This document shows positions 1 to 6,358 of a DNA stretch of 9,719 nucleotides, in pieces. Below the pieces are notes generated by a model. It was not told where the DNA came from. It worked only from the letters and a program-made list of their open reading frames with translations, and did no database searches. The stretch's first letter is position 1; each line of letters starts with the position of its first letter. Made by a program: the position numbers and the translations under genes. This stretch comes from Burkholderiales bacterium (GTDB taxonomy: Bacteria > Pseudomonadota > Gammaproteobacteria > Burkholderiales > Usitatibacteraceae): the NCBI GenBank assembly GCA_017880705.1, contig JADGRS010000092.1:1-9719 (forward strand), in the 5' to 3' direction.

Positions 1-899
1 CCGATCCCGTCGCGAAGTCGCTCGGTGCGGCGATCGGTGCGGCCACCGGAACGCCTTTCGACGTCATCGGGATGCATCCCGTGAGCGGCGGATGCATCCA
101 TGCCGCGCTCGACGTCACCGGCAGGACGGCGCTGGGCGAGCAACGCTATTTCGCGAAGGTGAACGACGCCGCGCGCGCTCCCATGTTCGCCGCGGAAGCC
201 GGCGGCCTCGCCGCGATCGCCGCCGCGAACGCGTTGCATGTTCCGCGCGTCCTCACCCACGGCGAGGATGGCGAGCGCTCGTGGATCGTGCTCGAGTGGC
301 TCGAGCTCGCGCCGCTCGGTGCCGCGAGCGCGTCGCACCTCGGCGCGGCGCTCGCGACGCAACACCGCATTCCCCAGGCGCGCTTCGGCTGGGAGCACGA
401 CAACTTCATCGGCGCATCGCCGCAACGCAACGGCTGGTCCGACGACTGGAACGCGTTCTGGCGCGACAAGAGGCTCCACCCGCAGCTTCGCTTCGCGGCG
501 AAGAATCGCCTGCCCTCGCGCATGATCGACCGCGGCGAACGCCTCGCCGCGGATTGCCACGAGCTGCTGCGCGGCCATGCGGCGACGAAGTCGCTGCTCC
601 ACGGAGACCTGTGGAGCGGCAATGCCGCCGCGAGCGACGCCGCCCATTCGGCGGTTTTCGACCCCGCGGTGTACGTCGGAGACTCCGAGGCCGACATCGC
701 GATGACCGAGCTCTTCGGCGGCTTCCCGCCGGACCTTCTCGCGGCGTATCGCGCCGAGTGGCCGCTCGAGGCCGGCTACGCCACGCGGCGCGATCTCTAC
801 AACCTCTACCACGTGCTCAACCATGCGAACCTCTTCGCCGGCGGCTACGTTCGACAGGCCGAGCAGTCGATCGAGAGGCTCCTCGCGGAGATCCGATAG
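1..899 (+). CDS. Fructosamine kinase family protein (5' end cut by window edge)
   Basis: Cytoplasmic small-molecule kinase of the fructosamine-3-kinase/YniA family, which has the aminoglycoside-phosphotransferase (APH) fold. Characterised members phosphorylate ketoamine (glycated amine) adducts so that they break down. The reading frame is open from base 3 and is family-like before the first visible ATG (base 72): about 23 codons ending in GTPFDVIG precede the glycine-rich PVSGGCIHAA loop. The true start is therefore upstream of the window and the ATG at 72 is internal. Visible hallmarks are FAKVN (ATP-anchoring lysine), the brace motif HGDLWSGN at 600-623 with catalytic Asp and metal-binding Asn, then FDPAVYVGDSEADIAM (metal-binding Asp and family signature). 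A C-terminal LYNLYHVLNHANLFAGGY segment is also typical. About 298 residues are visible, close to full length. The stop overlaps the possible GTG start of the next gene, so the two are probably co-transcribed. The physiological substrate is not known from sequence. Confidence 0.93.
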   Translation, partial: DPVAKSLGAAIGAATGTPFDVIGMHPVSGGCIHAALDVTGRTALGEQRYFAKVNDAARAPMFAAEAGGLAAIAAANALHVPRVLTHGEDGERSWIVLEWLELAPLGAASASHLGAALATQHRIPQARFGWEHDNFIGASPQRNGWSDDWNAFWRDKRLHPQLRFAAKNRLPSRMIDRGERLAADCHELLRGHAATKSLLHGDLWSGNAAASDAAHSAVFDPAVYVGDSEADIAMTELFGGFPPDLLAAYRAEWPLEAGYATRRDLYNLYHVLNHANLFAGGYVRQAEQSIERLLAEIR

Positions 900-901
900 T
901 G

Positions 902-1438
902 ATGCCCGCCATCGCGTTTCGCCGTCTCGCCGTGGACGACCTCCAGCAGGTCTTCCTGTGGCTCCTCCAGCCGCACGTCGTGCGCGGCTACGCGCCGACT
1001 CCGAGCTCCTTCATGGAAGTCGTCGCGAAGTACGGCCCGCGCACGCAGGACGATAACGTGGTGAAGGCATATGTCTTCAGCGTCGACGGCCGGGAGGCGG
1101 GCTACATCCAGGCGTACGACCTCGCGCATTTCCCCGATTACGCGGCGCAGATTGGCAGCGGCGCCGGTGTGGCATGCATGGACCTGTTCATAGGCGACGA
1201 GAAGCTGATCGGGTGGGGGCTCGGCTCGCGCGTGCTGCGCCAGTTCGTCGACGAGGTGGTCTTCGCCGCGGAGGGCATCGCCGCCTGCGTCGCCAGCCCG
1301 ACCGAAGGCAATCTCGCGTCGATCCGCGCTTTCGAGAAGGCCGGCTTCACGCGTTGGAAGATCGTGAAGCCGCCCGAGTGCGAAAGCGAGTGCGTGATGC
1401 GGCGCGAGCGCGACCAGCCGCCGGTTCGCGTCCCATGA
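902..1438 (+). CDS. GNAT N-acetyltransferase, aminoglycoside 6'-acetyltransferase-like
   Basis: Predicted cytoplasmic acetyl-CoA-dependent N-acetyltransferase of 178 residues. Its layout resembles AAC(6')-Ib and the related Acetyltransf_8 group. An N-terminal FRRLAVDDLQQVFLWLLQPHV segment corresponds to the 'LYEWLNRPHV' start of those enzymes. AGYIQAY (about 66-72) is the beta strand before the central domain, MDLFIG (93-98) is the acidic strand, and the acetyl-CoA loop LIGWGLGS lies at about 102-109. SPTEGNLASIRAFEKAGF matches the GNAT motif B 'NxxAIRxYEKxGF'. I chose the ATG at 902; a GTG directly before it (899) is also in frame and would share one base with the preceding stop. GGAG at 887-890 is the only Shine-Dalgarno candidate. 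Whether it acetylates an aminoglycoside, a polyamine or another amine cannot be decided; chromosomal relatives often have no proven resistance role. The gene ends in an ATGA overlap with the next ORF. Confidence 0.88.
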   Translation: MPAIAFRRLAVDDLQQVFLWLLQPHVVRGYAPTPSSFMEVVAKYGPRTQDDNVVKAYVFSVDGREAGYIQAYDLAHFPDYAAQIGSGAGVACMDLFIGDEKLIGWGLGSRVLRQFVDEVVFAAEGIAACVASPTEGNLASIRAFEKAGFTRWKIVKPPECESECVMRRERDQPPVRVP

Positions 1439-1614
1439 TCCGGCTTGCGACGAGGGCCGACGCCGAGGCCATCCTCGCGATCTACCGGCCGATCGTGCGC
1501 GACACCGTGTGGCTGCAATGCGCGCTGGGCGAGCTGCCCGCGAATGCGCCCCCGCCACTGCGCCTGCCGGAGCTTTCGAACGAGACCGTCGAATCCGCGT
1601 TGCGGGCGCCCTAG
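1435..1614 (+). pseudogene. Truncated GNAT acetyltransferase remnant with unrelated tail
   Basis: A 59-codon ORF starting at the ATG of an ATGA overlap with the preceding gene. Its first ~26 residues (MIRLATRADAEAILAIYRPI, then VRDTV) are an excellent N-terminus for a phosphinothricin/methionine-sulfoximine-type GNAT enzyme, which normally runs about 165-180 residues. The expected 'ISFE...' strand does not follow. The protein continues as LQCALGELPANAPPPLRLPE and ends in ESALRAP, with no acetyl-CoA loop or motif B, so it cannot be a working acetyltransferase. G/C stays high at third positions through the tail in the same frame, so the tail also looks like former coding sequence. A deletion junction near 1505-1515 joining two genes fits better than a simple frameshift. 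Alternatives are a genuine small protein or a sequencing/assembly deletion. Confidence 0.55.
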
Positions 1615-2339
1615 GCGACCGCCGCTTTCGGCCGAGGATATTCGACGAGCTTGGACGCCTTGCGCTCGAATGCATCGCGCTTCGCCAGAAGGCGCTCCTG
1701 CCGCTTCGAGATGAGGGGAAAGTGGCGCAGCACCACCAGGCGATCGTGGGTCTCCCAGCAGGATTTCGTCGCGGTCACCCACAACCCGGGGTCGAGGCGG
1801 CGCAGGTCGAACGGCACCGAATAGCTGCGCAGCGTCTTGTGGCCGCGCCGGTTCGAGTATTCGTGGAAATACGAAAGCGCGAGCTCGCGCAGCGTCCGGT
1901 AGATCGGATCGCGATAGCGCAGGGGAGCCCCGTTGGTCTTGGAGATCGCCCCCCATGCTCCCGAGCGGCGGAAGAGCGTCACCACGTGCGGGTAATCGCT
2001 CTCGTCGCAGTCGAGGTGCATCACGAGGGGAGGCTCGCCGCTCACCCACAGGGCCGCGGCGGCCACCATCGCGCCTTCGATGCAGTGCGCGCGCCTCTGC
2101 CTCAGGACCTCACGCACCGAGAGCACCGTCTCTCCGCCGACCTCGTGGTTGATCGGGATCGCGTTGATGAATGCCTGGATGCTCGCGGGCGTCTGCAAGC
2201 GCTTGAGCGTCGCGTATTCGCGCGGCGCGAGACCCAGGTCCTCGGCGCGACCGAAACGGCGCAGCGGCGGCGCCTTCGCGGCGGCGCCGGTGTAATCGCT
2301 TGCACTCGCCTTCTTGGCGTTGCGGGTCGTCGCGCTCAT
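1611..2339 (-). CDS. Uncharacterised protein with transglutaminase-like cysteine/histidine core
   Basis: Predicted soluble 242-residue protein with no signal peptide or membrane segment. Function is not recognised. The middle resembles the transglutaminase/papain-like superfamily: Cys86 in RRAHCIEGA at the start of a small-residue helix, then His118 in SDYPHVVTLF on a strand, then GAISKTNG (about 130-137), where the third catalytic residue would sit. The spacing (Cys, about 32 residues, His) is compatible with that fold. The N-terminal ~25 residues are low-complexity and probably disordered. The C-terminal third is rich in Arg/Lys and aromatics (HFPLISKRQERLL). I chose the ATG at 2339, preceded by AAAGGCAGG; an in-frame ATG at 2354 adds five residues but has a poorer ribosome site. 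It lies about 59 bases behind the importer ATPase with no terminator visible, so it may be read through from the operon. Its TAG stop overlaps the opposing stop at 1612-1614. Confidence 0.75.
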   Translation of the reverse strand: MSATTRNAKKASASDYTGAAAKAPPLRRFGRAEDLGLAPREYATLKRLQTPASIQAFINAIPINHEVGGETVLSVREVLRQRRAHCIEGAMVAAAALWVSGEPPLVMHLDCDESDYPHVVTLFRRSGAWGAISKTNGAPLRYRDPIYRTLRELALSYFHEYSNRRGHKTLRSYSVPFDLRRLDPGLWVTATKSCWETHDRLVVLRHFPLISKRQERLLAKRDAFERKASKLVEYPRPKAAVA

Positions 2340-2398
2340 TGCCTGCCTTTCCATCCGCTTGATCGTCGCACGGCGCCGGGGTTCCTCGCCGCCATAGG

Positions 2399-3193
2399 TT
2401 AATTCAAACGAGGGGACTCACGGGCGATGCAAGTGCGCCGCCGGCTTCCATCCGGGGAGACTGCCTCGGCCACGTCGATGGGCCTGCCGTATAACGCGGA
2501 AAGATTTTCCGAATTGAGCGTGGCGAAGGTTTCGCCCTCGGCGAGCACGGCCCCGCCGCGCAGCAGGATCACGCGGTCGGCGATGCGCAGCGCATGGTCG
2601 GGGTGGTGCGTCGTGAAGAGGATCGCGGCGCCCGACGCCCTGAGGCGGGCGACCTCGTCGAGGATGAGCGACTGGTTCGCGAAATCGAGGCTCGCCGTGG
2701 GCTCGTCCATGAGCAGGTGCGAGGCCTGCGTCGCGAGCGCGCGCGCGATGAGCGCGAGCTGCCTCTCGCCGCCGCTCACGCCGTGGATGGGGCGATCGGC
2801 CAGGCGCTCGATGCCCAGCCGCGCGAGGCCCTCGCGCGCGATCTTCCGGTCGAGCGGGCCGGGCGTGGCGAAAATGCCGCGATGGGCGGTGCGCCCCATC
2901 TCGACCATCTCGGCGAGGCTGAAGTCAAAGTAGCTCTCGGCGGCCTGCGGAACGTAGGCGAGCCGCGTGGCGCGATCGCGGGCGGGCCAAGCGCCGAGAG
3001 GCTTGCCGTCGAGGGTGACCTCGCCGGCGAGCGGCGCAAGAAGCCCCAGCAGCGTTCGCAGGAGCGTCGTCTTGCCGCCGCCGTTGGGCCCGAGGAGGCA
3101 CACGATCTCGCCTTCGGGAAAGGCGAGGTCCACGTCGCGCCCGACCGTGCGCGACGGGAATCCATAGGCCAATGCACGCGTGGCGAGCGTCAT
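2399..3193 (-). CDS. ABC transporter ATPase, FecE/BtuD type (possible molybdate/tungstate, MolC-like)
   Basis: Cytoplasmic nucleotide-binding subunit (264 residues) of the adjacent importer. All ABC motifs are intact: Walker A GPNGGGKT (35-42), Q-loop VPQ (Gln83), signature VSGGERQ (139-145), Walker B HLLMDEP (159-165), D-loop SLD (168-170) and switch His196 in TTHH. The spacing and the 'YVPQ...F' region match the FecE/BtuD family that pairs with large 10-helix permeases. It carries no TOBE domain, unlike ModC at 8690-9719. I chose the ATG at 3193 because it forms an ATGA overlap with the permease stop; the frame is open further upstream, but that part lies antisense-like over the permease and shows no homology. 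The basic C-terminal tail (SRRRTCIARE) is longer than needed. The substrate is set by the binding protein: iron chelate or B12 by family, molybdate/tungstate by context. Confidence 0.92.
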   Translation of the reverse strand: MTLATRALAYGFPSRTVGRDVDLAFPEGEIVCLLGPNGGGKTTLLRTLLGLLAPLAGEVTLDGKPLGAWPARDRATRLAYVPQAAESYFDFSLAEMVEMGRTAHRGIFATPGPLDRKIAREGLARLGIERLADRPIHGVSGGERQLALIARALATQASHLLMDEPTASLDFANQSLILDEVARLRASGAAILFTTHHPDHALRIADRVILLRGGAVLAEGETFATLNSENLSALYGRPIDVAEAVSPDGSRRRTCIARESPRLN

Positions 3194-4212
3194 GCCGAGC
3201 GCCTGAAGGTCAGCGCGAGAAGCGCGATGAACACCGGCGTTCCGACGAACGCGGTGACGACGCCCGGCGGGATCTCGGTCGCGAACAGCGTCCGGCACGC
3301 CGTGTCCACCGCGAGCATGAAGCCCGCGCCCAGCACCAGCGACAGGGGCAGGACGCGCGCGAATGCGGCGCCCGTGACGAGGCGTGCCGCGTGGGGAACG
3401 AGCAAGCCTACCCAGCCGATAGTTCCCGCGAGCGCGACCGCGGAGGCGGTGATGAGCGTCGCGGCGACGATTACCACGAAGCGAAGCTGCCGCACGTCGA
3501 TGCCGAGAGTGCGCGCCTCGTCGTCGGACAGCGCGAGGACGTCGATGCGCCATCGCAGGAGCCAGATGAGCGCGACGCCGGCGGCGATCGGAACCAGCGT
3601 CACGGGCAGGTCGCGCGGCAGCGCGCCGGTGAAGCTTCCGAGGAGCCAGAATGTGATCGCGGGAAGCTGGTTGTAGGGATCGGCGACGTATTTCACGAGC
3701 GCGACGCCCGCGCCGAAGAGCGAGCCCACGACGACCCCGGTGAGGACCAGCGTGAGAATCGGATCGCGCCCGCGGATCCACGTGCCGATCGCGACGACGA
3801 GGCCCACGGCGACGAGGCCGCCCACGAAGGCGAACGCCTGCATCATCGTGATGGAAAGGGACAGCAGCACCGCGAGCCCCGCGCCCAGCGAGCATCCTGC
3901 GGAGACGCCGAGGATGTCGGGCGAGACCAGAGGATTCTTGAAGAGGTTCTGGTAGGCCGCGCCCGCCGCGGCGAGCGCGGCGCCGACGGCGAGCGCGGCC
4001 GCCACGCGCGGCGCCCGCACCTGCAGCACGATCGCGTCCACGTTGCGCGCGAGACCGCTTTCCTCGCCGAGGAGAGAGGACCACAGGACGTTCGCGACGT
4101 CGTGGGGCGATACCGCGAAGCGCCCGACCGTGAAGCTCCAGGCGACGAGGGCGAGGAGGGCGGCGGCCGAGACCGCGAGGCCCAGCGCAAAGCGCGCGGG
4201 TGCGAGCATCAT
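3190..4212 (-). CDS. ABC transporter permease, FecCD/BtuC type (possible MolB-like)
   Basis: Inner-membrane channel subunit of 340 residues, normal for the FecCD family (about 10 transmembrane helices per subunit, working as a homodimer). Family signatures are clear: VRAPRVAAALAVGAALAAAG followed by YQNLFKNPLVSPDILGVSAG, the TFWLLGSF segment, the ATPase-contacting region ALSDDEARTLGI, GWVGLLVPHAARLVTG, and near the end EIPPGVVTAFVGTPVF. The first hydrophobic helix begins around residue 8 (FALGLAVSAAALLALVAW). The start is ATG 4212, in an ATGA overlap with the binding-protein stop; a second ATG follows at once at 4209. No strong Shine-Dalgarno is visible, so translation is probably coupled. 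The 3' end overlaps the ATPase start in another ATGA, so the three subunits should be made together. Only one permease gene is present, consistent with a homodimer. Confidence 0.94.
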   Translation of the reverse strand: MMLAPARFALGLAVSAAALLALVAWSFTVGRFAVSPHDVANVLWSSLLGEESGLARNVDAIVLQVRAPRVAAALAVGAALAAAGAAYQNLFKNPLVSPDILGVSAGCSLGAGLAVLLSLSITMMQAFAFVGGLVAVGLVVAIGTWIRGRDPILTLVLTGVVVGSLFGAGVALVKYVADPYNQLPAITFWLLGSFTGALPRDLPVTLVPIAAGVALIWLLRWRIDVLALSDDEARTLGIDVRQLRFVVIVAATLITASAVALAGTIGWVGLLVPHAARLVTGAAFARVLPLSLVLGAGFMLAVDTACRTLFATEIPPGVVTAFVGTPVFIALLALTFRRSA

Positions 4213-5246
4213 CGTGGCGCCACGCCCGGCTCGGAGAGCAATCGAGTGACCTGTTCCGCCGTCGGTGCCTGATGATAGAAGAGCCGGTAGAACTCCGTCA
4301 CGTCGCGCGCGAGGTCGTGGCGAAAGAGCTCGGGATAGAGAATGTCCGAGAGCCACAGCAGGCCGATGAGGCGGTTGGCGCCCGGCGGATAGTCGAACCA
4401 TCCGAACGGCAGGTGCGGCGAGAGGTACACGCGCTTCTTGCGCACCGCGTCGACGCTGTTCCACACCGGCAGGTTCCACACGTCGCGATAGAAATTCGGA
4501 TCGTTGGTGACGATGATCGCCGGATCCCACAACACGACCTGCTCGAGGCCCACGTTGGCGAGGCCGCCCTTTTCGCCGGCGGCCACGTTATTCGCGCCGA
4601 GGAGCTCGATCATCTCGACGTTGATGGAGCCCTCGAGCCCGGTGACGAGCCCCTGGGGCCCGCGCGCGTAATAGACCTCGGGACGCTTGTCGGCAGGGAT
4701 GGCGGCGATTTTCTCGCGCAGGCCATCGAGGATACGGCCGGAATACGCCGAAAGCTCGCGGCCGCGCTCCTCGGCTCCGAGAATCGACGCGATCGTCTCG
4801 ATCTGGCGCGGCGTCGTCGCCAGCCGTCCATCGAGGAGAACGTAGGGAATTCCCGTCTGCGACTGGACGCGATCGGCCAGCGAGGCGAAGGTCGCGCTGG
4901 TCGAGCCCACGTCGATGACGATGTCGGGCTTCTGCTTCAGCACGACTTCAACGTTCGCCGTGTTGCCGCGACCGGTGAGGCGGCCCAGCTCCGGAAGCTT
5001 CGCGTACTTCTCGGGAACCCATTGCGCCTCGTCGTCGCGAAAGGCGCGCGTCCAGCCGATCAGCACTTCGGGAGCGAGCGCGAAGACGAGCACCGAGGCG
5101 GGCGGGCCCGCCGCATACACGCGCTCGATGCGATCGGGCAGCGCGATCTTGCGGCCGGCGTCGTCGACGAATTCCCGGGAAGCAACGGCTCCGTGCGCGA
5201 ATGTGGACACGAGGAGCGCGAGCGCGGTGGCGCGAGCCGCTCCCAT
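4209..5246 (-). CDS. Periplasmic substrate-binding protein, FecB/TroA-like (possible MolA-like molybdate/tungstate binder)
   Basis: Secreted binding protein (345 residues) for the adjacent FecCD-type importer. The N-terminus is a Sec signal (MGAARATALALLVSTFAHGAVA, written here as n-region MGAARA, hydrophobic core, then AVA, cleavage probably before SREF); there is no lipobox cysteine, so it is soluble. The mature protein starts with REFVDDAGRKIALPDRIERV, the standard opening of the class III (helical-backbone) binding proteins. PDIVIDVG and later EQVVLWDPAIIVTNDP form the two lobes, with a long helix between. Near the end LSPHLPFGWFDYPPGANRLI matches the subgroup usually labelled 'iron-chelate/HemV-2'. 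Haemophilus influenzae MolA, which binds molybdate and tungstate, was also first labelled this way. Only seven bases separate it from the molybdate-type regulator upstream, favouring an oxyanion or metal-chelate ligand. Ligand residues cannot be assigned by eye. Confidence 0.9.
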   Translation of the reverse strand: MGAARATALALLVSTFAHGAVASREFVDDAGRKIALPDRIERVYAAGPPASVLVFALAPEVLIGWTRAFRDDEAQWVPEKYAKLPELGRLTGRGNTANVEVVLKQKPDIVIDVGSTSATFASLADRVQSQTGIPYVLLDGRLATTPRQIETIASILGAEERGRELSAYSGRILDGLREKIAAIPADKRPEVYYARGPQGLVTGLEGSINVEMIELLGANNVAAGEKGGLANVGLEQVVLWDPAIIVTNDPNFYRDVWNLPVWNSVDAVRKKRVYLSPHLPFGWFDYPPGANRLIGLLWLSDILYPELFRHDLARDVTEFYRLFYHQAPTAEQVTRLLSEPGVAPR

Positions 5247-5253
5247 CGCGAAT

Positions 5254-6333
5254 TCAGGCGGTCGGGACGGTCGAGATCGAATCGAACGATTCGACGACTT
5301 GCCCCGCGCCCGTAGCCGAATATCCCGGCAACGATGCGATGAGGTCGAGGAATGCGGGGCTTCGCAAGGAGTCCCTGAGGTCCTTCATGGCCGGCGAATC
5401 GAGGTCCATGGCGCGGCACGCGAGGAAGTAGCGCTCCGTGCAGATCGGCTGGAAGCCCAGGCGATACTGCGCCGCCGCGGCCTCGACGCCGAAGCCCACG
5501 TCGGCCTGGTTGCCCGCGACGAGCGCCGCCACGGCGCCGTGCGTGCTCTCCTCGGTGTCGTAGCCGTTCATGCGCGCGCGGTCGAGGCCCTGCGAAGAGA
5601 TGAGGAATTCGAGCAGCGCGCGCGTACCCGAGCCGCGCTGGCGGTTCACCATGCGCACGTCGGCGCGGCACAGGTCGGCGACCGTGGCGATCGACTTCGG
5701 GTTTCCGGCGCGCACGATGAGTCCCTGCGTGCGCGTGACGAACGAGACCAGGCGGTACTCGGCGAGCGGCAGGCATTCCGCGTAGCGCCGCGCCATGAGC
5801 GAGCCGAGAGGCCCTTCGGGAACGTGGAAGCCCGCCACGTCGCATTCGCCGCGGCGCAGGGACGCGAGCGCGTCGAAGCTTCCCTTGTATTGCAGGTCGA
5901 CCGCCACGCGCGAGGCGGCCGAGATCCCGCGCAGCCCCGCAACGGCGAAATCGTGGCTCGCGTGCATCACGAGATACGGCGAGGCTTCCGACAGCGAATC
6001 GTTCAGCGTGCGCGCGAATTCCGCGGCGAGGTTGTCGAGCTCGGGCGCGAGGCGCGCCTGGGCGCGCTGCCCCGCCCACAGGAGGCGCTTGCCCAGCGCC
6101 GTGAGCCGCGTGCCGCGCCCCTGCTCCTTCACCACGAGCGGCACGCCGAAGAACTCTTCCCAGCTGCGAACCAGGTTCCACGCGTGGCGATAGGAGATCC
6201 CGGCGCGCTCCGCGGCCTGGCCGAGCTTCGAGCTCGAGTCGATCTCGCCCAGGATCGCGATCAGCTGGAAGTCGAACTCCCGGTCGGTCCCGGCGCGAAA
6301 GCGCCACACGGGGCGGATGTCGATCTGGATCAT
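5254..6333 (-). CDS. ModE-type HTH regulator fused to PBP-like molybdate/tungstate-sensing domain
   Basis: Cytoplasmic one-component regulator, 359 residues. Residues ~1-85 are a ModE/LysR-like winged helix: FDFQLIAILGEIDSSSKLGQ, then the recognition region AGISYRHAWNLVRSWEEFFG and the wing VVKEQGRGTRLTALGKRLL. Residues ~105-340 are a periplasmic-binding-protein-like domain of the COG1910 type, with GECDVAGFHV, TQGLIVRAGNPK, RQRGSGTRALLEFL, and GYDTEESTHGAVAALVAGNQADVGFGVEAAA. There is no signal peptide, so the domain senses ligand inside the cell. This differs from E. coli ModE, whose sensor is a pair of Mop domains. I chose ATG 6333 because MIQIDIRPVWRF is a family-like start; an in-frame GTG at 6351 would add six residues. 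No clear Shine-Dalgarno precedes either start, and a perfect palindrome lies between them. Encoded between tupA and the third importer, it most likely controls this cluster, including itself, in response to molybdate or tungstate. Confidence 0.9.
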   Translation of the reverse strand: MIQIDIRPVWRFRAGTDREFDFQLIAILGEIDSSSKLGQAAERAGISYRHAWNLVRSWEEFFGVPLVVKEQGRGTRLTALGKRLLWAGQRAQARLAPELDNLAAEFARTLNDSLSEASPYLVMHASHDFAVAGLRGISAASRVAVDLQYKGSFDALASLRRGECDVAGFHVPEGPLGSLMARRYAECLPLAEYRLVSFVTRTQGLIVRAGNPKSIATVADLCRADVRMVNRQRGSGTRALLEFLISSQGLDRARMNGYDTEESTHGAVAALVAGNQADVGFGVEAAAAQYRLGFQPICTERYFLACRAMDLDSPAMKDLRDSLRSPAFLDLIASLPGYSATGAGQVVESFDSISTVPTA

Positions 6334-6334
6334 G

Positions 6335-6349
6335 GAGCCATTATGGCTC
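6335..6349. promoter_or_regulatory. Perfect 7-1-7 palindrome at the regulator start (candidate operator or RBS hairpin)
   Basis: The top strand reads GAGCCAT T ATGGCTC, a perfect inverted repeat with a one-base centre. It ends one base before the preferred ATG (6333) of the ModE-PBP regulator and lies in the short gap after tupA. Two readings are possible. It may be an operator for dimeric, autoregulatory binding by the HTH protein it precedes. Alternatively, in the mRNA, GAGCCA and UGGCUC may pair around a UAA loop and block the ribosome site. It does not match the E. coli ModE consensus as I know it. Confidence 0.4.
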
Positions 6350-6358
6350 ACCCGCGCG

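Noticed and set aside
92..901. Upstream extension of the GNAT frame across the fructosamine kinase gene
   Set aside because: The extension is almost entirely Arg/Ala-rich shadow sequence of the kinase frame; family-like protein begins at the ATG at 902.
3194..4084. Upstream extension of the importer ATPase frame into the permease gene
   Set aside because: The extra sequence is Arg/Gly-rich with no homology, while the ATG at 3193 is coupled to the permease stop and gives a normal ATPase N-terminus.
2399..5246. Straight call of the third importer as iron-siderophore or vitamin B12 uptake
   Set aside because: Homology supports only the transporter class. No iron- or cobalamin-related gene is near, and the close coupling to a molybdate-type regulator and tup genes points elsewhere.
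6334..6351. GTG at 6351 as start of the regulator
   Set aside because: It adds MSHNGS, which is not family-like, and has no ribosome site. It would put the palindrome inside the gene, so it stays possible but is second choice.
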